NCBI GenBank assembly: GCA_904420085.1 | Contig: CAJFUA010000033.1 | Coordinates: 1 to 39,721, forward strand | Length of the DNA stretch: 39,721 nt | From: an uncultured Eubacterium sp. | GTDB taxonomy: Bacteria > Bacillota > Clostridia > Lachnospirales > Lachnospiraceae | Direction of reading: 5' to 3' | Shown here: positions 1 through 7,595 of the stretch, in pieces | How the letters are laid out: the number at the start of each line of letters is the position of its first letter | Position numbering within the stretch: the first letter of the stretch is position 1 | Made by a program: the position numbers and the translations under genes | The notes under the pieces: generated by a model | What the model was told of the DNA's origin: nothing | The model's input: only the letters and a program-made list of their open reading frames with translations | Databases searched by the model: none

Positions 1-98
1 AAGCGAAATCGAGCTGTCATGGCTTTAAGCAAGTAAAGGGAAGAGGGCGAGATATAGCGAAGCGAACTCGAGATGCCATGGCTTTATGAAAAGTAAAG
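1..98. repeat. Two imperfect 38-39 bp direct repeats at the window edge
   Basis: Positions 1-38 and 60-98 are near copies (both begin AAGCGAA, share CATGGCTTTA and end AAGTAAAG). Both read on the + strand as a short basic peptide followed by a stop, so they could be the tail of an upstream gene or a small intergenic repeat family. The first copy may extend beyond the window. No function is assigned. Confidence 0.5.
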
Positions 99-117
99 TG
101 TATTCATGAGGGTTTTA

Positions 118-126
118 TGTTATAAT
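118..126 (+). promoter_or_regulatory. Extended -10 promoter abutting the first start codon
   Basis: TG at 118-119, one spacer base and TATAAT at 121-126 make a perfect extended -10 element. No good -35 is visible near 98-103, which fits an extended -10 promoter. The start codon at 134 lies about where transcription would begin, so the mRNA could be leaderless. No Shine-Dalgarno sequence precedes the ATG. Confidence 0.55.
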
Positions 127-133
127 CTTTTTT

Positions 134-1651
134 ATGAGTGATAAAGGATTATTTGATAAATTAATTGAATACAAAGAAAAAGGAAAATATCCTCTTCATA
201 TGCCGGGGCACAAGAGAGAGGAGAGACTGTTTGAACATAAGAGGGAATTTTTAAAGGATTTTGATCCTTACGAGATTGATATAACAGAAATAGACGGATT
301 TGACAATCTTCATCATCCGAAAGGCATTATAAAGGCAGCCATGGATAATGCCGCAGATTTTTTTGGAACAGAGAAAACATGGTTTTTGGTAAATGGAAGC
401 TCCTGTGGACTGCTGGCAGCCATTCACGCCGTAACGGATATCGGGGATTACATTGTAATAGGAAGAAATTGCCATAAAGCAGTGTATAATGCAGTAGAAT
501 TACGTAATTTAAGTGTGGATTATATTTATCCTCAGATAATTTCCGGATATGGTATTCATGGCGGTTATAAACCGGGAGATATTGAAGAAATATTAATTCG
601 GGCAAAAATGCAGGGAAAAAAAGTGAAAACTGTGGTAATTACCAGTCCTACATATGAGGGGATTGTCTCTGATATTCAATCAATTGCGTCCATTGTACAT
701 AAATATGAAAGTATTTTGATTGTAGATGAGGCTCATGGTGCACATCTGGGCATTCACGAAAAAATGCCAAAATCTGCCTGTCAGCTGGGAGCGGATATTG
801 TTATAGAAAGTGCCCATAAGACATTGCCGGCAATGACTCAGACTGCTTTTCTGCATTTGTGCAGTGACCGAGTGGCTTCCTTAAAAATTCAGCAATATCT
901 TGCAGTCTATCAGACCAGCAGTCCGTCATATGTATTGATGGGAAGTATGGATAAATGTGTGAGAGAGTTACAGGAAAATGGAAAAGAAAGACTGGAGCAA
1001 TTGTTAATAACACTGGAAAACTTTTATCAGAAAACAGGTAATTTAAAACATATCAAAGTTCCGGGAAAAGAACTGGCAGGAAAAAACGGTGTATTTGACT
1101 TTGATGTTTCTAAAGTGCTGATTTTTAGTAATTCCGGTGGGCTAAATGGCAAAGACTTAGAGAAAATTCTTAGGGAAAAATATGCGTTTGAGATAGAAAT
1201 GGCATCAGCCGGATATGTGCTGGCAATGACAAGTCTGTGTGATGACATGAAACAGATTTTGAGACTGGCGGATGCATTGGAAGAAATAGATGCGGATATA
1301 GAGCAGTGTTTATGCAAGAAATCAAAAGATAGAGATAGAAGAAATCAGGACATAAAAGATTCGGATAAAAATAAGAAATTTAAGAAGGAATTTGCGAATC
1401 TGCCAGCAGACAGTTTAGCAGAAATGTCTATTTATGAAGCCATGAGAAAAAAAGCAGAGATGGTGGAGATTGAAAAAGCAGAAGGGAGAATTTCTGCCGG
1501 TTATGTTTATGTATATCCGCCGGAAATACCTTTGATTGTACCGGGAGAGGTAATTACAGGAAATGTAATTGACAGCCTTGTATGTTGTTACAAGATGGGG
1601 TTAAATATAAAAGGAATGGAGAATGAAAGTATCAGGGTGATTATATCATAA
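134..1651 (+). CDS. Orn/Lys/Arg decarboxylase family protein (YaaO/SpeA-like)
   Basis: This is a PLP-dependent fold-type I decarboxylase that would remove the carboxyl group from lysine, arginine or ornithine in polyamine metabolism. The N terminus has the family motif HMPGHKR, the central region has DEAHGAHLG, and SAHKTLPAMTQ places the Schiff-base lysine at about K229. The C-terminal domain follows a Lys/Asp-rich linker at about residues 396-420. At 505 aa it is the short Gram-positive form, like B. subtilis YaaO (about 480 aa), without the long N-terminal wing of the E. coli enzymes. No other Met precedes HMPGHKR, so the start at 134 is needed although it lacks a Shine-Dalgarno site. The substrate cannot be decided from sequence. 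It heads a housekeeping cluster arranged like yaaO-tmk-holB-ricT in Bacillus. Confidence 0.88.
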   Translation: MSDKGLFDKLIEYKEKGKYPLHMPGHKREERLFEHKREFLKDFDPYEIDITEIDGFDNLHHPKGIIKAAMDNAADFFGTEKTWFLVNGSSCGLLAAIHAVTDIGDYIVIGRNCHKAVYNAVELRNLSVDYIYPQIISGYGIHGGYKPGDIEEILIRAKMQGKKVKTVVITSPTYEGIVSDIQSIASIVHKYESILIVDEAHGAHLGIHEKMPKSACQLGADIVIESAHKTLPAMTQTAFLHLCSDRVASLKIQQYLAVYQTSSPSYVLMGSMDKCVRELQENGKERLEQLLITLENFYQKTGNLKHIKVPGKELAGKNGVFDFDVSKVLIFSNSGGLNGKDLEKILREKYAFEIEMASAGYVLAMTSLCDDMKQILRLADALEEIDADIEQCLCKKSKDRDRRNQDIKDSDKNKKFKKEFANLPADSLAEMSIYEAMRKKAEMVEIEKAEGRISAGYVYVYPPEIPLIVPGEVITGNVIDSLVCCYKMGLNIKGMENESIRVIIS

Positions 1652-1715
1652 ACCAGACAGGGGACAGGTTCTGATAATCAATGCAGATGGATAAAAATAA
1701 TGGAGTGGAGTTTGT

Positions 1716-2300
1716 ATGTCAAAGATTTTTTTTGTGCTAGGAAAGAGCTGTAGCGGTAAGGATACAATTTTTCAATATTTAAAGGAAAATAAGGCATTAC
1801 AATTGAAAACAGTGGTAGGGTATACCACCAGACCCATGCGGGAAGGAGAGAAGGAAGGTGTAGAGTACCATTTTGTATCTCCCGAAAAACTACAGGAAAT
1901 GAAAGAATCCGGCAAGGTGATTGAGTGTAGAGATTACAGTACGGTTCATGGAATCTGGAGTTATTTTACGGCAGATGACGGTCAGATTGATTTGGGAAAG
2001 GAAGATTATCTGTATATTGGAACACTGGAGTCATACAATGCCATGGTAAAATTTTATGGCAGGGATGTGGTTGTTCCTCTGTACATTGAAGTGGAAAATG
2101 GAGAACGGCTGGAACGGGCAGTAAAACGGGAGAGACAGCAGAAAGAACCAAAATATGCGGAACTTTGCAGACGCTTTTTGGCAGACGAAAAAGACTTTTC
2201 GCCGGAAAATATAGAAAAAGCGGGGATTATCAGACGATATAAAAATGATAATTTAAAACAGTGTATTGATGAAATCGTGGAAACAATTATGAAAGTATGA
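1716..2300 (+). CDS. gmk: Guanylate kinase-like NMP kinase
   Basis: The 194-aa length and fold markers match guanylate kinase, which phosphorylates GMP to GDP. The sequence has an N-terminal P-loop, then TTRPMREGEKEGVEYHF (the GMP-binding TTR/GE-YHF region) and a lid with RRFLADEKDF. The P-loop reads GKSCSGKD, unlike the usual G-P-S-G-x-G-K. The gene sits where B. subtilis has thymidylate kinase (tmk), between the YaaO-like decarboxylase and holB, so it may be a second, divergent Gmk rather than the main housekeeping enzyme. Start at ATG 1716 behind a GGAGTGGAG ribosome site. Family assignment is firm; exact substrate is less so. Confidence 0.8.
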   Translation: MSKIFFVLGKSCSGKDTIFQYLKENKALQLKTVVGYTTRPMREGEKEGVEYHFVSPEKLQEMKESGKVIECRDYSTVHGIWSYFTADDGQIDLGKEDYLYIGTLESYNAMVKFYGRDVVVPLYIEVENGERLERAVKRERQQKEPKYAELCRRFLADEKDFSPENIEKAGIIRRYKNDNLKQCIDEIVETIMKV

Positions 2301-2352
2301 TATTATGAAAGACATGGAATATCTGCTGTGGCGGATTTAAAAGAGGTTGATT

Positions 2353-3414
2353 ATGGAGTCAGCAAGAATTTTAGGTCAAAATCATATTAGGAAACATTTT
2401 GAAAACGCTATTAAAATGGGAAAAATTTCTCATGCCTATATTATCAATGGCGAAGAAGGTACAGGAAAAATGAGACTGGCCGTGGAGTTTGCCAAGGCAT
2501 TACAGTGTGTGGAAAATAATCCGGAGTTTTATAGAGACAACCATCTACAGTTTGATTTTGGCATGGAAGACACAAAAAAAGAGATAACAGGCAGAGCCTG
2601 TGGGGAATGCCGTTCCTGTAAACAGACGGATTCAAAAAATCAGCCGGATATTAAATATGTGACTTATGAAAAATCGGGAATCGGCGTGGATGAAATCAGA
2701 GAGCAGATTAATGATGATATCGAGATAAAGCCCTATAGCAGCAGGTACAAAATATATATCGTGGATGACAGCGAAAAGATGACGGTGCAGGCACAGAATG
2801 CCTTGTTAAAAACTATTGAGGAACCACCGGAGTATGCGATTATTATTTTGCTGACAACCAATGCAGATATGTTTCTTCCCACCATATTGTCAAGATGTGT
2901 GCTTTTAAATATCCGGCCGGTAAAAGAAGAGACGATAAAAAATCAACTGATGACGGAATATGGAATTAATAGTTATCAGGCAGGTGTAGCTGCAGTGTTT
3001 AGCGGAGGAAATCCGGGAAAAGCCGTAAAACTTGCCACATCAGAAGACTTTAAGGAATTAAAGAAGCATGTGACGGGAATGCTGATATCTCTGGAGCGGG
3101 GAGGAATGGATGTGATATCAAACTGCATCAAAGAGGCATCCTCTTATAAAAAGCAGATGACCGATTATTTCAGTCTGATGCGAAGCTGGTTCCGGGATGT
3201 GTTATTGTATAAGGTAACAAGAGATATGGACCGTCTGATATTTCAGGATGACTGTAAGTTAATAGAAGAGATGTCAGAAAAAATGGAATATTTCGATCTG
3301 AATATGATATTGAAGTCCATTGATTTTGCAGAGAACAGAATAAAGTCAAATGTCAATTTTGATGTGACGATGGAAGTTCTGCTGTTGACAATAAAAGAAA
3401 GGATAAAGAAATGA
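2353..3414 (+). CDS. holB: DNA polymerase III subunit delta' (clamp loader)
   Basis: This is the clamp-loader AAA+ subunit that helps load the beta clamp onto DNA. It begins with ILGQNHIRKHFENA, has a Walker-A-like loop GEEGTGKMR, a zinc-binding cluster CGECRSC followed by a downstream aspartate-rich stretch, the delta' motif IYIVDDSEKMTVQAQNALLKT, and a sensor region LLTTNADMFLPTILSRC. The P-loop has Met where Thr/Ser is usual, in keeping with a delta' that need not hydrolyse ATP. ATG 2353 is preferred over TTG 2347 because AGAGG at 2342-2346 is well spaced for it. The stop overlaps the start of ricT by four bases (ATGA), indicating translational coupling. Confidence 0.92.
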   Translation: MESARILGQNHIRKHFENAIKMGKISHAYIINGEEGTGKMRLAVEFAKALQCVENNPEFYRDNHLQFDFGMEDTKKEITGRACGECRSCKQTDSKNQPDIKYVTYEKSGIGVDEIREQINDDIEIKPYSSRYKIYIVDDSEKMTVQAQNALLKTIEEPPEYAIIILLTTNADMFLPTILSRCVLLNIRPVKEETIKNQLMTEYGINSYQAGVAAVFSGGNPGKAVKLATSEDFKELKKHVTGMLISLERGGMDVISNCIKEASSYKKQMTDYFSLMRSWFRDVLLYKVTRDMDRLIFQDDCKLIEEMSEKMEYFDLNMILKSIDFAENRIKSNVNFDVTMEVLLLTIKERIKK

Positions 3415-4304
3415 TAAAAGTAATAGGTGTTAGATTCAGACAGGCAGGAAAGATTTATAATTTTGATTCTGCAGGATTGGATATAAAAAAAGGAGAGCAT
3501 GTAATCGTTGAGACAGCAAGAGGTGTGGAGTACGGCTACGTGGTCGAGGGAGTAAAAGAAGTAGGTGAGGACGAGATTGTCACACCTTTAAAACCGGTGA
3601 TGAGAATCGCAACACCGGAGGATGATAAAAAAGCCCAGGACAATGTGGAAAAAGAAAAGAAAGCGTTTAAGATATGTAAAGAAAAGATAGCAAAACATGG
3701 TCTTGAGATGAAATTAATTGATACTGAATATACTTTTGATAATAATAAAGTGTTGTTTTATTTTACGGCGGATGGAAGAATTGACTTTAGGGAATTGGTA
3801 AAAGATTTAGCGTCCGTATTTAAAACAAGAATTGAATTACGGCAGGTGGGCGTTCGGGATGAGACGAAAATGCTAGGGGGAATCGGCGTATGTGGCAGAC
3901 CCTTGTGTTGCAATACATACCTGTCAGAATTTATTCCGGTATCCATTAAAATGGCGAAAGAGCAAAACTTATCTTTGAATCCTACAAAAATTTCCGGCAT
4001 CTGCGGACGGCTGATGTGCTGTTTAAAAAATGAGCAGGAGGCCTATGAGCATCTGAATTCCAATCTACCGGATGTGGGAGAGACAGTGAAAACTTTCGAC
4101 GGATTCAAGGGTGAAGTTGTCAGTGTAAATGTTCTCAGGCAGAAGGTAAAGATTGTCATTGAGCAGAATGACGAAAGGGAAGTAAAAGAATACGCCATCA
4201 AAGAGTTGAAATTCAAACCAAAGAAAAAGAAGTTTGATCTGGCGGCAGAAGAGTTGAAAGAATTGAAAAATCTGGAAGACTCGGAGGGTTCAAAGATCGA
4301 CTGA
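3411..4304 (+). CDS. ricT: RicT/YaaT, PSP1-domain regulatory complex protein
   Basis: RicT is the PSP1-domain subunit of the RicA-RicF-RicT (Y-complex), which in B. subtilis carries Fe-S clusters, promotes RNase Y-dependent mRNA maturation and affects sporulation and competence. Visible here are the PSP1 core in the first 200 residues and the cysteine pattern GVCGRPLCCNTYL followed by SGICGRLMCCLKNE, the expected ligand set. A charged Lys/Glu-rich tail closes the 297-aa protein. It overlaps holB by four bases and is followed by a tRNA methyltransferase, the same order seen in Bacillus and many clostridia. Confidence in the family is high; RNA targets in this organism are unknown. Confidence 0.93.
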   Translation: MIKVIGVRFRQAGKIYNFDSAGLDIKKGEHVIVETARGVEYGYVVEGVKEVGEDEIVTPLKPVMRIATPEDDKKAQDNVEKEKKAFKICKEKIAKHGLEMKLIDTEYTFDNNKVLFYFTADGRIDFRELVKDLASVFKTRIELRQVGVRDETKMLGGIGVCGRPLCCNTYLSEFIPVSIKMAKEQNLSLNPTKISGICGRLMCCLKNEQEAYEHLNSNLPDVGETVKTFDGFKGEVVSVNVLRQKVKIVIEQNDEREVKEYAIKELKFKPKKKKFDLAAEELKELKNLEDSEGSKID

Positions 4305-4340
4305 TGCGGTTGGAATGAAGAACAGAAAAGGAAATAAAAG

Positions 4341-5081
4341 GTGGAAGTAGAATTAAAAAAAGGGGAACGTGTAGACTGTCTGGAACGCAAAAACTATAAA
4401 ATTATTCAGGATAAGGACAGGTTCTGTTTTGGAATGGACGCAATCCTTTTGTCGGGATTTGCACAGGTAAAAGAAGGAGAGCAGATGCTGGATTTGGGAA
4501 CCGGAACCGGGATTCTGCCAATCCTTTTGGAGGCAAAGACAAAAGGACGGCATTTTACGGGACTGGAGATTCAGGAAGAAAGCGCAGAGATGGCAGGAAG
4601 AAGCGTTCAGTTGAATCATTTAGAAGAAAAAATAGATATTGTAACAGGTGACATAAAAGAGGCTTCGAAGATTTTTGGCGGAGCCACTTTTGACGTTGTG
4701 ACCTGCAATCCTCCTTATATGACGGAGCATCACGGACTTACCAGCCTTGAGGAGCCGAAGGCCATTGCCCGTCATGAGATAAAATGTACATTGGAGGATG
4801 TCATCCGGGAGACTTCCAAAGTATTAAGACCCGGCGGTAGATTTTATATGGTACACAGACCAAGACGACTGGCGGAAATCATTCACTTGATGCGAGAGTA
4901 CAAAATTGAACCGAAGCGGTTGAGGATGGTACATCCTTTTCAGGACAAAGAGGCAAATATCCTTTTAATTGAAGGACTTCGCGGCGGAGGAACCATGATG
5001 AAGGTGGAAGCACCGCTGGTTGTTTATGAGTCTCAGGGTGTATACACGGAAGAAGTATTGAGAATCTATGGAAAGATTTAG
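4341..5081 (+). CDS. trmN: tRNA1(Val) (adenine37-N6)-methyltransferase family (TrmN6/YabB-like)
   Basis: This is a Rossmann-fold SAM-dependent methyltransferase of the TrmN6/YabB family that modifies A37 of tRNA. The N terminus has the family stretch KIIQDKDRFCFGMDAILLSGF. The SAM-binding motif I is DLGTGTGILP, followed by acidic GLEIQEESAEMA, and the catalytic N6-adenine motif TCNPPYM is present. Translation starts at GTG 4341, supported by AAGGA about 8 bases upstream and by the conserved N terminus. It lies 36 bp after ricT and just before rsmI, so the cluster pairs tRNA and rRNA modification. The family is well supported; the tRNA target is by homology only. Confidence 0.87.
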   Translation: MEVELKKGERVDCLERKNYKIIQDKDRFCFGMDAILLSGFAQVKEGEQMLDLGTGTGILPILLEAKTKGRHFTGLEIQEESAEMAGRSVQLNHLEEKIDIVTGDIKEASKIFGGATFDVVTCNPPYMTEHHGLTSLEEPKAIARHEIKCTLEDVIRETSKVLRPGGRFYMVHRPRRLAEIIHLMREYKIEPKRLRMVHPFQDKEANILLIEGLRGGGTMMKVEAPLVVYESQGVYTEEVLRIYGKI

Positions 5082-5145
5082 GGAATAAGGTTGAAAAAGA
5101 GTTCGGCATAAATTGTTTTGGCAGATAAAAACAATAGGAGGAACA

Positions 5146-5985
5146 ATGGCAGGAAAATTATATTTGTGCGCAACACCAATAGGGAATCTGGAAGATATTA
5201 CCTACAGGGTTGTAAGAACATTAAAAGAAGTAGACTTAATTGGGGCGGAAGATACGAGAAACAGCATAAAACTGTTAAATCATTTTGATATAAAAACACC
5301 GATGACCAGCTATCATGAGTTTAATAAATATGATAAGGCAAAGGTGCTGGTAGAGGAAATGCTGAATGGTAAAAATATTGCGTTAATTACGGATGCGGGA
5401 ACTCCGGGAATTTCCGACCCGGGGGAAGAACTGGTAAGACAGAGTCTGGAAGCCGGAGTGGAAGTGACTTCATTGCCGGGGGCTGCAGCTTGTATCACGG
5501 CGCTTACCATGTCAGGGCAGAAAACCAGAAGATTTGTATTTGAAGCCTTTCTGCCAAAAGAGAAAAAAGAAAAAGCAAAAGTTTTGGAACAGCTTCAGAA
5601 TGAAACAAGGACAATTGTTATCTATGAGGCTCCCCACAGACTGATAAAAACATTAAAGGAGTTGGAAGAAGTGTTGGGGGACAGAGAACTGACCATATGC
5701 AGGGAACTGACGAAGCGATATGAGGAGGCCATACAGACCACTTTAAAAGAAGCGGTAAAATATTATGAAACCAGAGAGCCGAAGGGCGAGTTCGTGTTGG
5801 TTATTGCAGGAAAACCGGAGGAGGAAATCGAGGAAGAAAAAAGAAAACAGTGGGAGAATATGAGTGTGCAGGAGCATGTAGACCATTATATCCGTTTGGG
5901 AAACGATAAAAAAGAGGCAATGAAACTGACGGCGAAAGACAGAGGTGTGTCCAAAAGAGAAATTTATAATCAGTTGCTATCATGA
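5146..5985 (+). CDS. rsmI: 16S rRNA (cytidine(1402)-2'-O)-methyltransferase
   Basis: RsmI belongs to the tetrapyrrole-methylase fold and 2'-O-methylates C1402 in the decoding centre of 16S rRNA. The start motif LYLCATPIGNLEDIT, then GAEDTRNS, SYHEFNK, LITDAGTPGISDPGEELV and SLPGAAACITAL are all classic. ATG 5146 is chosen because AGGAGG ends four bases before it and the family normally starts with a short lead to LYL(C/V)ATPIGNL. The open frame further upstream (to 5113) has no support. At 279 aa it is full length. It closes the housekeeping cluster and is followed by a strong terminator. Confidence 0.94.
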   Translation: MAGKLYLCATPIGNLEDITYRVVRTLKEVDLIGAEDTRNSIKLLNHFDIKTPMTSYHEFNKYDKAKVLVEEMLNGKNIALITDAGTPGISDPGEELVRQSLEAGVEVTSLPGAAACITALTMSGQKTRRFVFEAFLPKEKKEKAKVLEQLQNETRTIVIYEAPHRLIKTLKELEEVLGDRELTICRELTKRYEEAIQTTLKEAVKYYETREPKGEFVLVIAGKPEEEIEEEKRKQWENMSVQEHVDHYIRLGNDKKEAMKLTAKDRGVSKREIYNQLLS

Positions 5986-6015
5986 CGGGATAGAAGAAAA
6001 TTTTTACTATATAAA

Positions 6016-6064
6016 AAGGGAAGTATACGACAACATAAGTTGGAATATACTTCCCTTCTTTGTA
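6016..6064 (+). terminator. Rho-independent terminator after rsmI
   Basis: A perfect 12-bp stem (AAGGGAAGTATA at 6016-6027, complement at 6046-6057) with an 18-nt loop, followed by a T-rich stretch CTTCTTTG. It ends the decarboxylase-rsmI transcript. Confidence 0.8.
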
Positions 6065-6119
6065 GCAAAAACCCGGCAGGTGATATTGTGTCTGCACAAA
6101 ATGTTACGGGGTTTTGCCA
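6064..6119 (-). terminator. Terminator for the HPr-like gene (- strand)
   Basis: GCAAAAACCC near 6064-6073 pairs with GGGGTTTTGC near 6108-6118 (one mismatch). On the - strand the stem is followed by GGGTTTTTG. It lies about 30 bp past the stop of the minus-strand gene, back to back with the rsmI terminator. The long loop makes it less certain. Confidence 0.5.
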
Positions 6120-6150
6120 CACAATGAATTCAATTGATAACTAGTAAATA

Positions 6151-6384
6151 TTACTGACAGATGTAATTGCTAAGTGATTCAGCAATCATATCGCCATGAT
6201 GCTGTGAGTGTATATTTAGTTTTAACGGCTTTGATAAATCCAGGGCAAAAATACCCATAATTGATTTTGCATCAACTAAGTTGCGACCTGATACAAGGTC
6301 AAAGTCATTTTCGTACTTGTTTATGTCCTTTACGAAGGACTTTACTTTTTCAATTGAATTCAAGTTTACTGTAACGGTTTTCAT
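6151..6384 (-). CDS. HPr-family paralogue lacking the catalytic histidine (Crh-like)
   Basis: This 77-aa protein aligns by eye with HPr. The segment VDAKSIMGIFALDL matches the HPr/Crh regulatory-serine helix (KSIMGxMSL), giving a Ser46-equivalent at about S41. The N-terminal catalytic motif GLHARPA is absent, replaced by NSIEKVKSFVKD, so it should not carry phosphate from enzyme I. This resembles Bacillus Crh, which keeps Ser46 for HPr kinase but has lost His15 and acts only in CcpA-linked catabolite control. Here the whole motif is missing rather than one residue. The start is fixed by AAGGAGGT about eight bases upstream. A true HPr with both sites is encoded at 24298. The role is inference. 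Confidence 0.8.
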   Translation of the reverse strand: MKTVTVNLNSIEKVKSFVKDINKYENDFDLVSGRNLVDAKSIMGIFALDLSKPLKLNIHSQHHGDMIAESLSNYICQ

Positions 6385-6455
6385 ATGAATTACCTCCTTA
6401 AGTTGAAAATGTTACTACTTGAATGGGATATGTTTCATCCTTCATTCGGGTTCAT

Positions 6456-6482
6456 ATTATATCGAATGGTAAATTAAGTCAA
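6456..6482 (-). promoter_or_regulatory. Promoter of the HPr-like gene
   Basis: On the - strand TTGACT (6477-6482) is followed by TATAAT (6456-6461) with 15 bp between; TAATAT shifted by two gives 17 bp spacing. A/T-rich surroundings fit a sigma-A promoter. Confidence 0.55.
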
Positions 6483-6722
6483 GAAAATAACAGGGGGAAA
6501 AAGTAACAAAGATTTTCAGAAGATGAAAAGAAGTATGGGCAGAATTATCTCCTGATTTTGGAAGAAATGACAGAATTAGTCAATGTGTTATATAAACAGA
6601 GCTCAGATGTTTTGGATATGTGAAAAAGTACCAAAAAATTGAAGAAAAACAATCAAGAAAAAAAGAGAATAGGACAAAACAATAAAAAATAAGATGTAAT
6701 AAATAAAAGGTGTGGAGCAGGT
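6483..6722. other. Intergenic region upstream of spmA, possible coding remnant
   Basis: This A-rich region contains no complete gene. A 38-codon open stretch (about 6498-6621) has codon-like character but no usable start or Shine-Dalgarno site and may be a decayed gene end. No clear vegetative promoter for spmA was seen. A weak GGAGCAGG ribosome site lies just before 6723. Confidence 0.35.
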
Positions 6723-7325
6723 ATGCTGAATTATATTTGGGCGGTTATGATTGTGGTAGGGGTTATATATGGAGTTTTTACCGGGAATATAGAGCAGGTA
6801 GGAGACGGGGCAATCGAATCAGCAGAGGAAGCGGTCAAGCTGTGCATTACAATGCTTGGAATCATGAGCATGTGGATGGGATTTATGGGGGTGGCGGAAA
6901 AAAGTGGTCTGGTGGCAAAGGCAGAGAAAATGTTAGAACCGGTTATTCACTGGCTGTTTCCGGCACTTCCGAAAGACCATAAGGCCAGAGCCCATATTAT
7001 AACGAATATCATTGCAAATATATTGGGGTTGGGCTGGGCGGCAACGCCGGCAGGATTAAAAGCAATGGAGGAATTGGCAAAAGACCCGATTCCTCAAAAA
7101 GGAAAGATTCTGCCGGGCCACATTTCTACCAATGAAATGTGTACGTTTCTTGTACTTAATATATCCTCCCTGCAATTAATACCGGTCAACATGATTGCTT
7201 ATCGGAGTCAGTATGGCTCTGCCAGTCCGGCGTCCATTGTGGCTCCGGCGATTCTGGCAACCACAATCAGTACGCTGGTGGGGGTAATTTTCTGTAAAAT
7301 TATGTGTAAATATACGTTGAAGTAA
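6723..7325 (+). CDS. spmA: Spore maturation protein A
   Basis: SpmA is a nucleoside-recognition (Gate)-domain membrane protein that, with SpmB, is needed for full spore-core dehydration and heat resistance. The 200-aa length, N-terminal membrane segment, ITNIIANILGLGWAATPAGL stretch and NEMCTFLVLNISSLQLIP motif are typical of the family. Start ATG 6723 follows a modest GGAGCAGG site. In Bacillus spmA and spmB are adjacent and cotranscribed. Here spmB lies about 8.3 kb downstream (15595) with a riboswitch operon and an antiporter in between. The family call is firm. Confidence 0.93.
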   Translation: MLNYIWAVMIVVGVIYGVFTGNIEQVGDGAIESAEEAVKLCITMLGIMSMWMGFMGVAEKSGLVAKAEKMLEPVIHWLFPALPKDHKARAHIITNIIANILGLGWAATPAGLKAMEELAKDPIPQKGKILPGHISTNEMCTFLVLNISSLQLIPVNMIAYRSQYGSASPASIVAPAILATTISTLVGVIFCKIMCKYTLK

Positions 7326-7326
7326 T

Positions 7327-7355
7327 TTGACATGTATAGGGTGCTGTTATAAAAT
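7327..7355 (+). promoter_or_regulatory. Strong promoter of the cobalamin-riboswitch operon
   Basis: TTGACA at 7327-7332, 17-bp spacer, TAAAAT at 7350-7355: a near-consensus sigma-A promoter two bases after the spmA stop. Predicted transcription start is about 7362, roughly 20 nt before the riboswitch aptamer. Confidence 0.8.
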
Positions 7356-7379
7356 AAGGATGTCAATTTGATAAAACAG

Positions 7380-7563
7380 GTTGTGGTCCGGAATCGTCGC
7401 TTAACAGATGACGGTTGCCGGTTTAAGGGAAGTCCGGTGTGAATCCGGCACAGTCTTTCTCTACTGTATGAGGGACGAACGAAGCATTCTGCCACGGAAG
7501 AGATTCTGGAAGGCGCTTTTAGTAGGAGGAACTTAAGTCAGGATACGTCAACACAACGAACCG
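7380..7563 (+). promoter_or_regulatory. Cobalamin (adenosylcobalamin-type) riboswitch
   Basis: The conserved blocks of a B12 riboswitch occur in order: AAGGGAA near 7425, GGTGTGAATCCGGCACAG (7437-7453), CTACTGT (7461-7467), GCCACGG near 7491, and the B12 box AAGTCAGGATACGTC at 7535-7549. Outer strands GTTGTG and CACAAC can close P1. No U-tract terminator lies between the aptamer and the ATG at 7596, while the AAGGAGG ribosome site is close, so control is probably on translation initiation of the first gene. High cobalamin would repress the uptake genes. Confidence 0.95.
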
Positions 7564-7595
7564 GAAAACGCAAGCAAGGCGAGAAGGAGGAGAAA

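Noticed and set aside
5945-6127. 60-codon plus-strand open frame after rsmI
   Set aside because: It overlaps the rsmI end and runs through two terminator stems.
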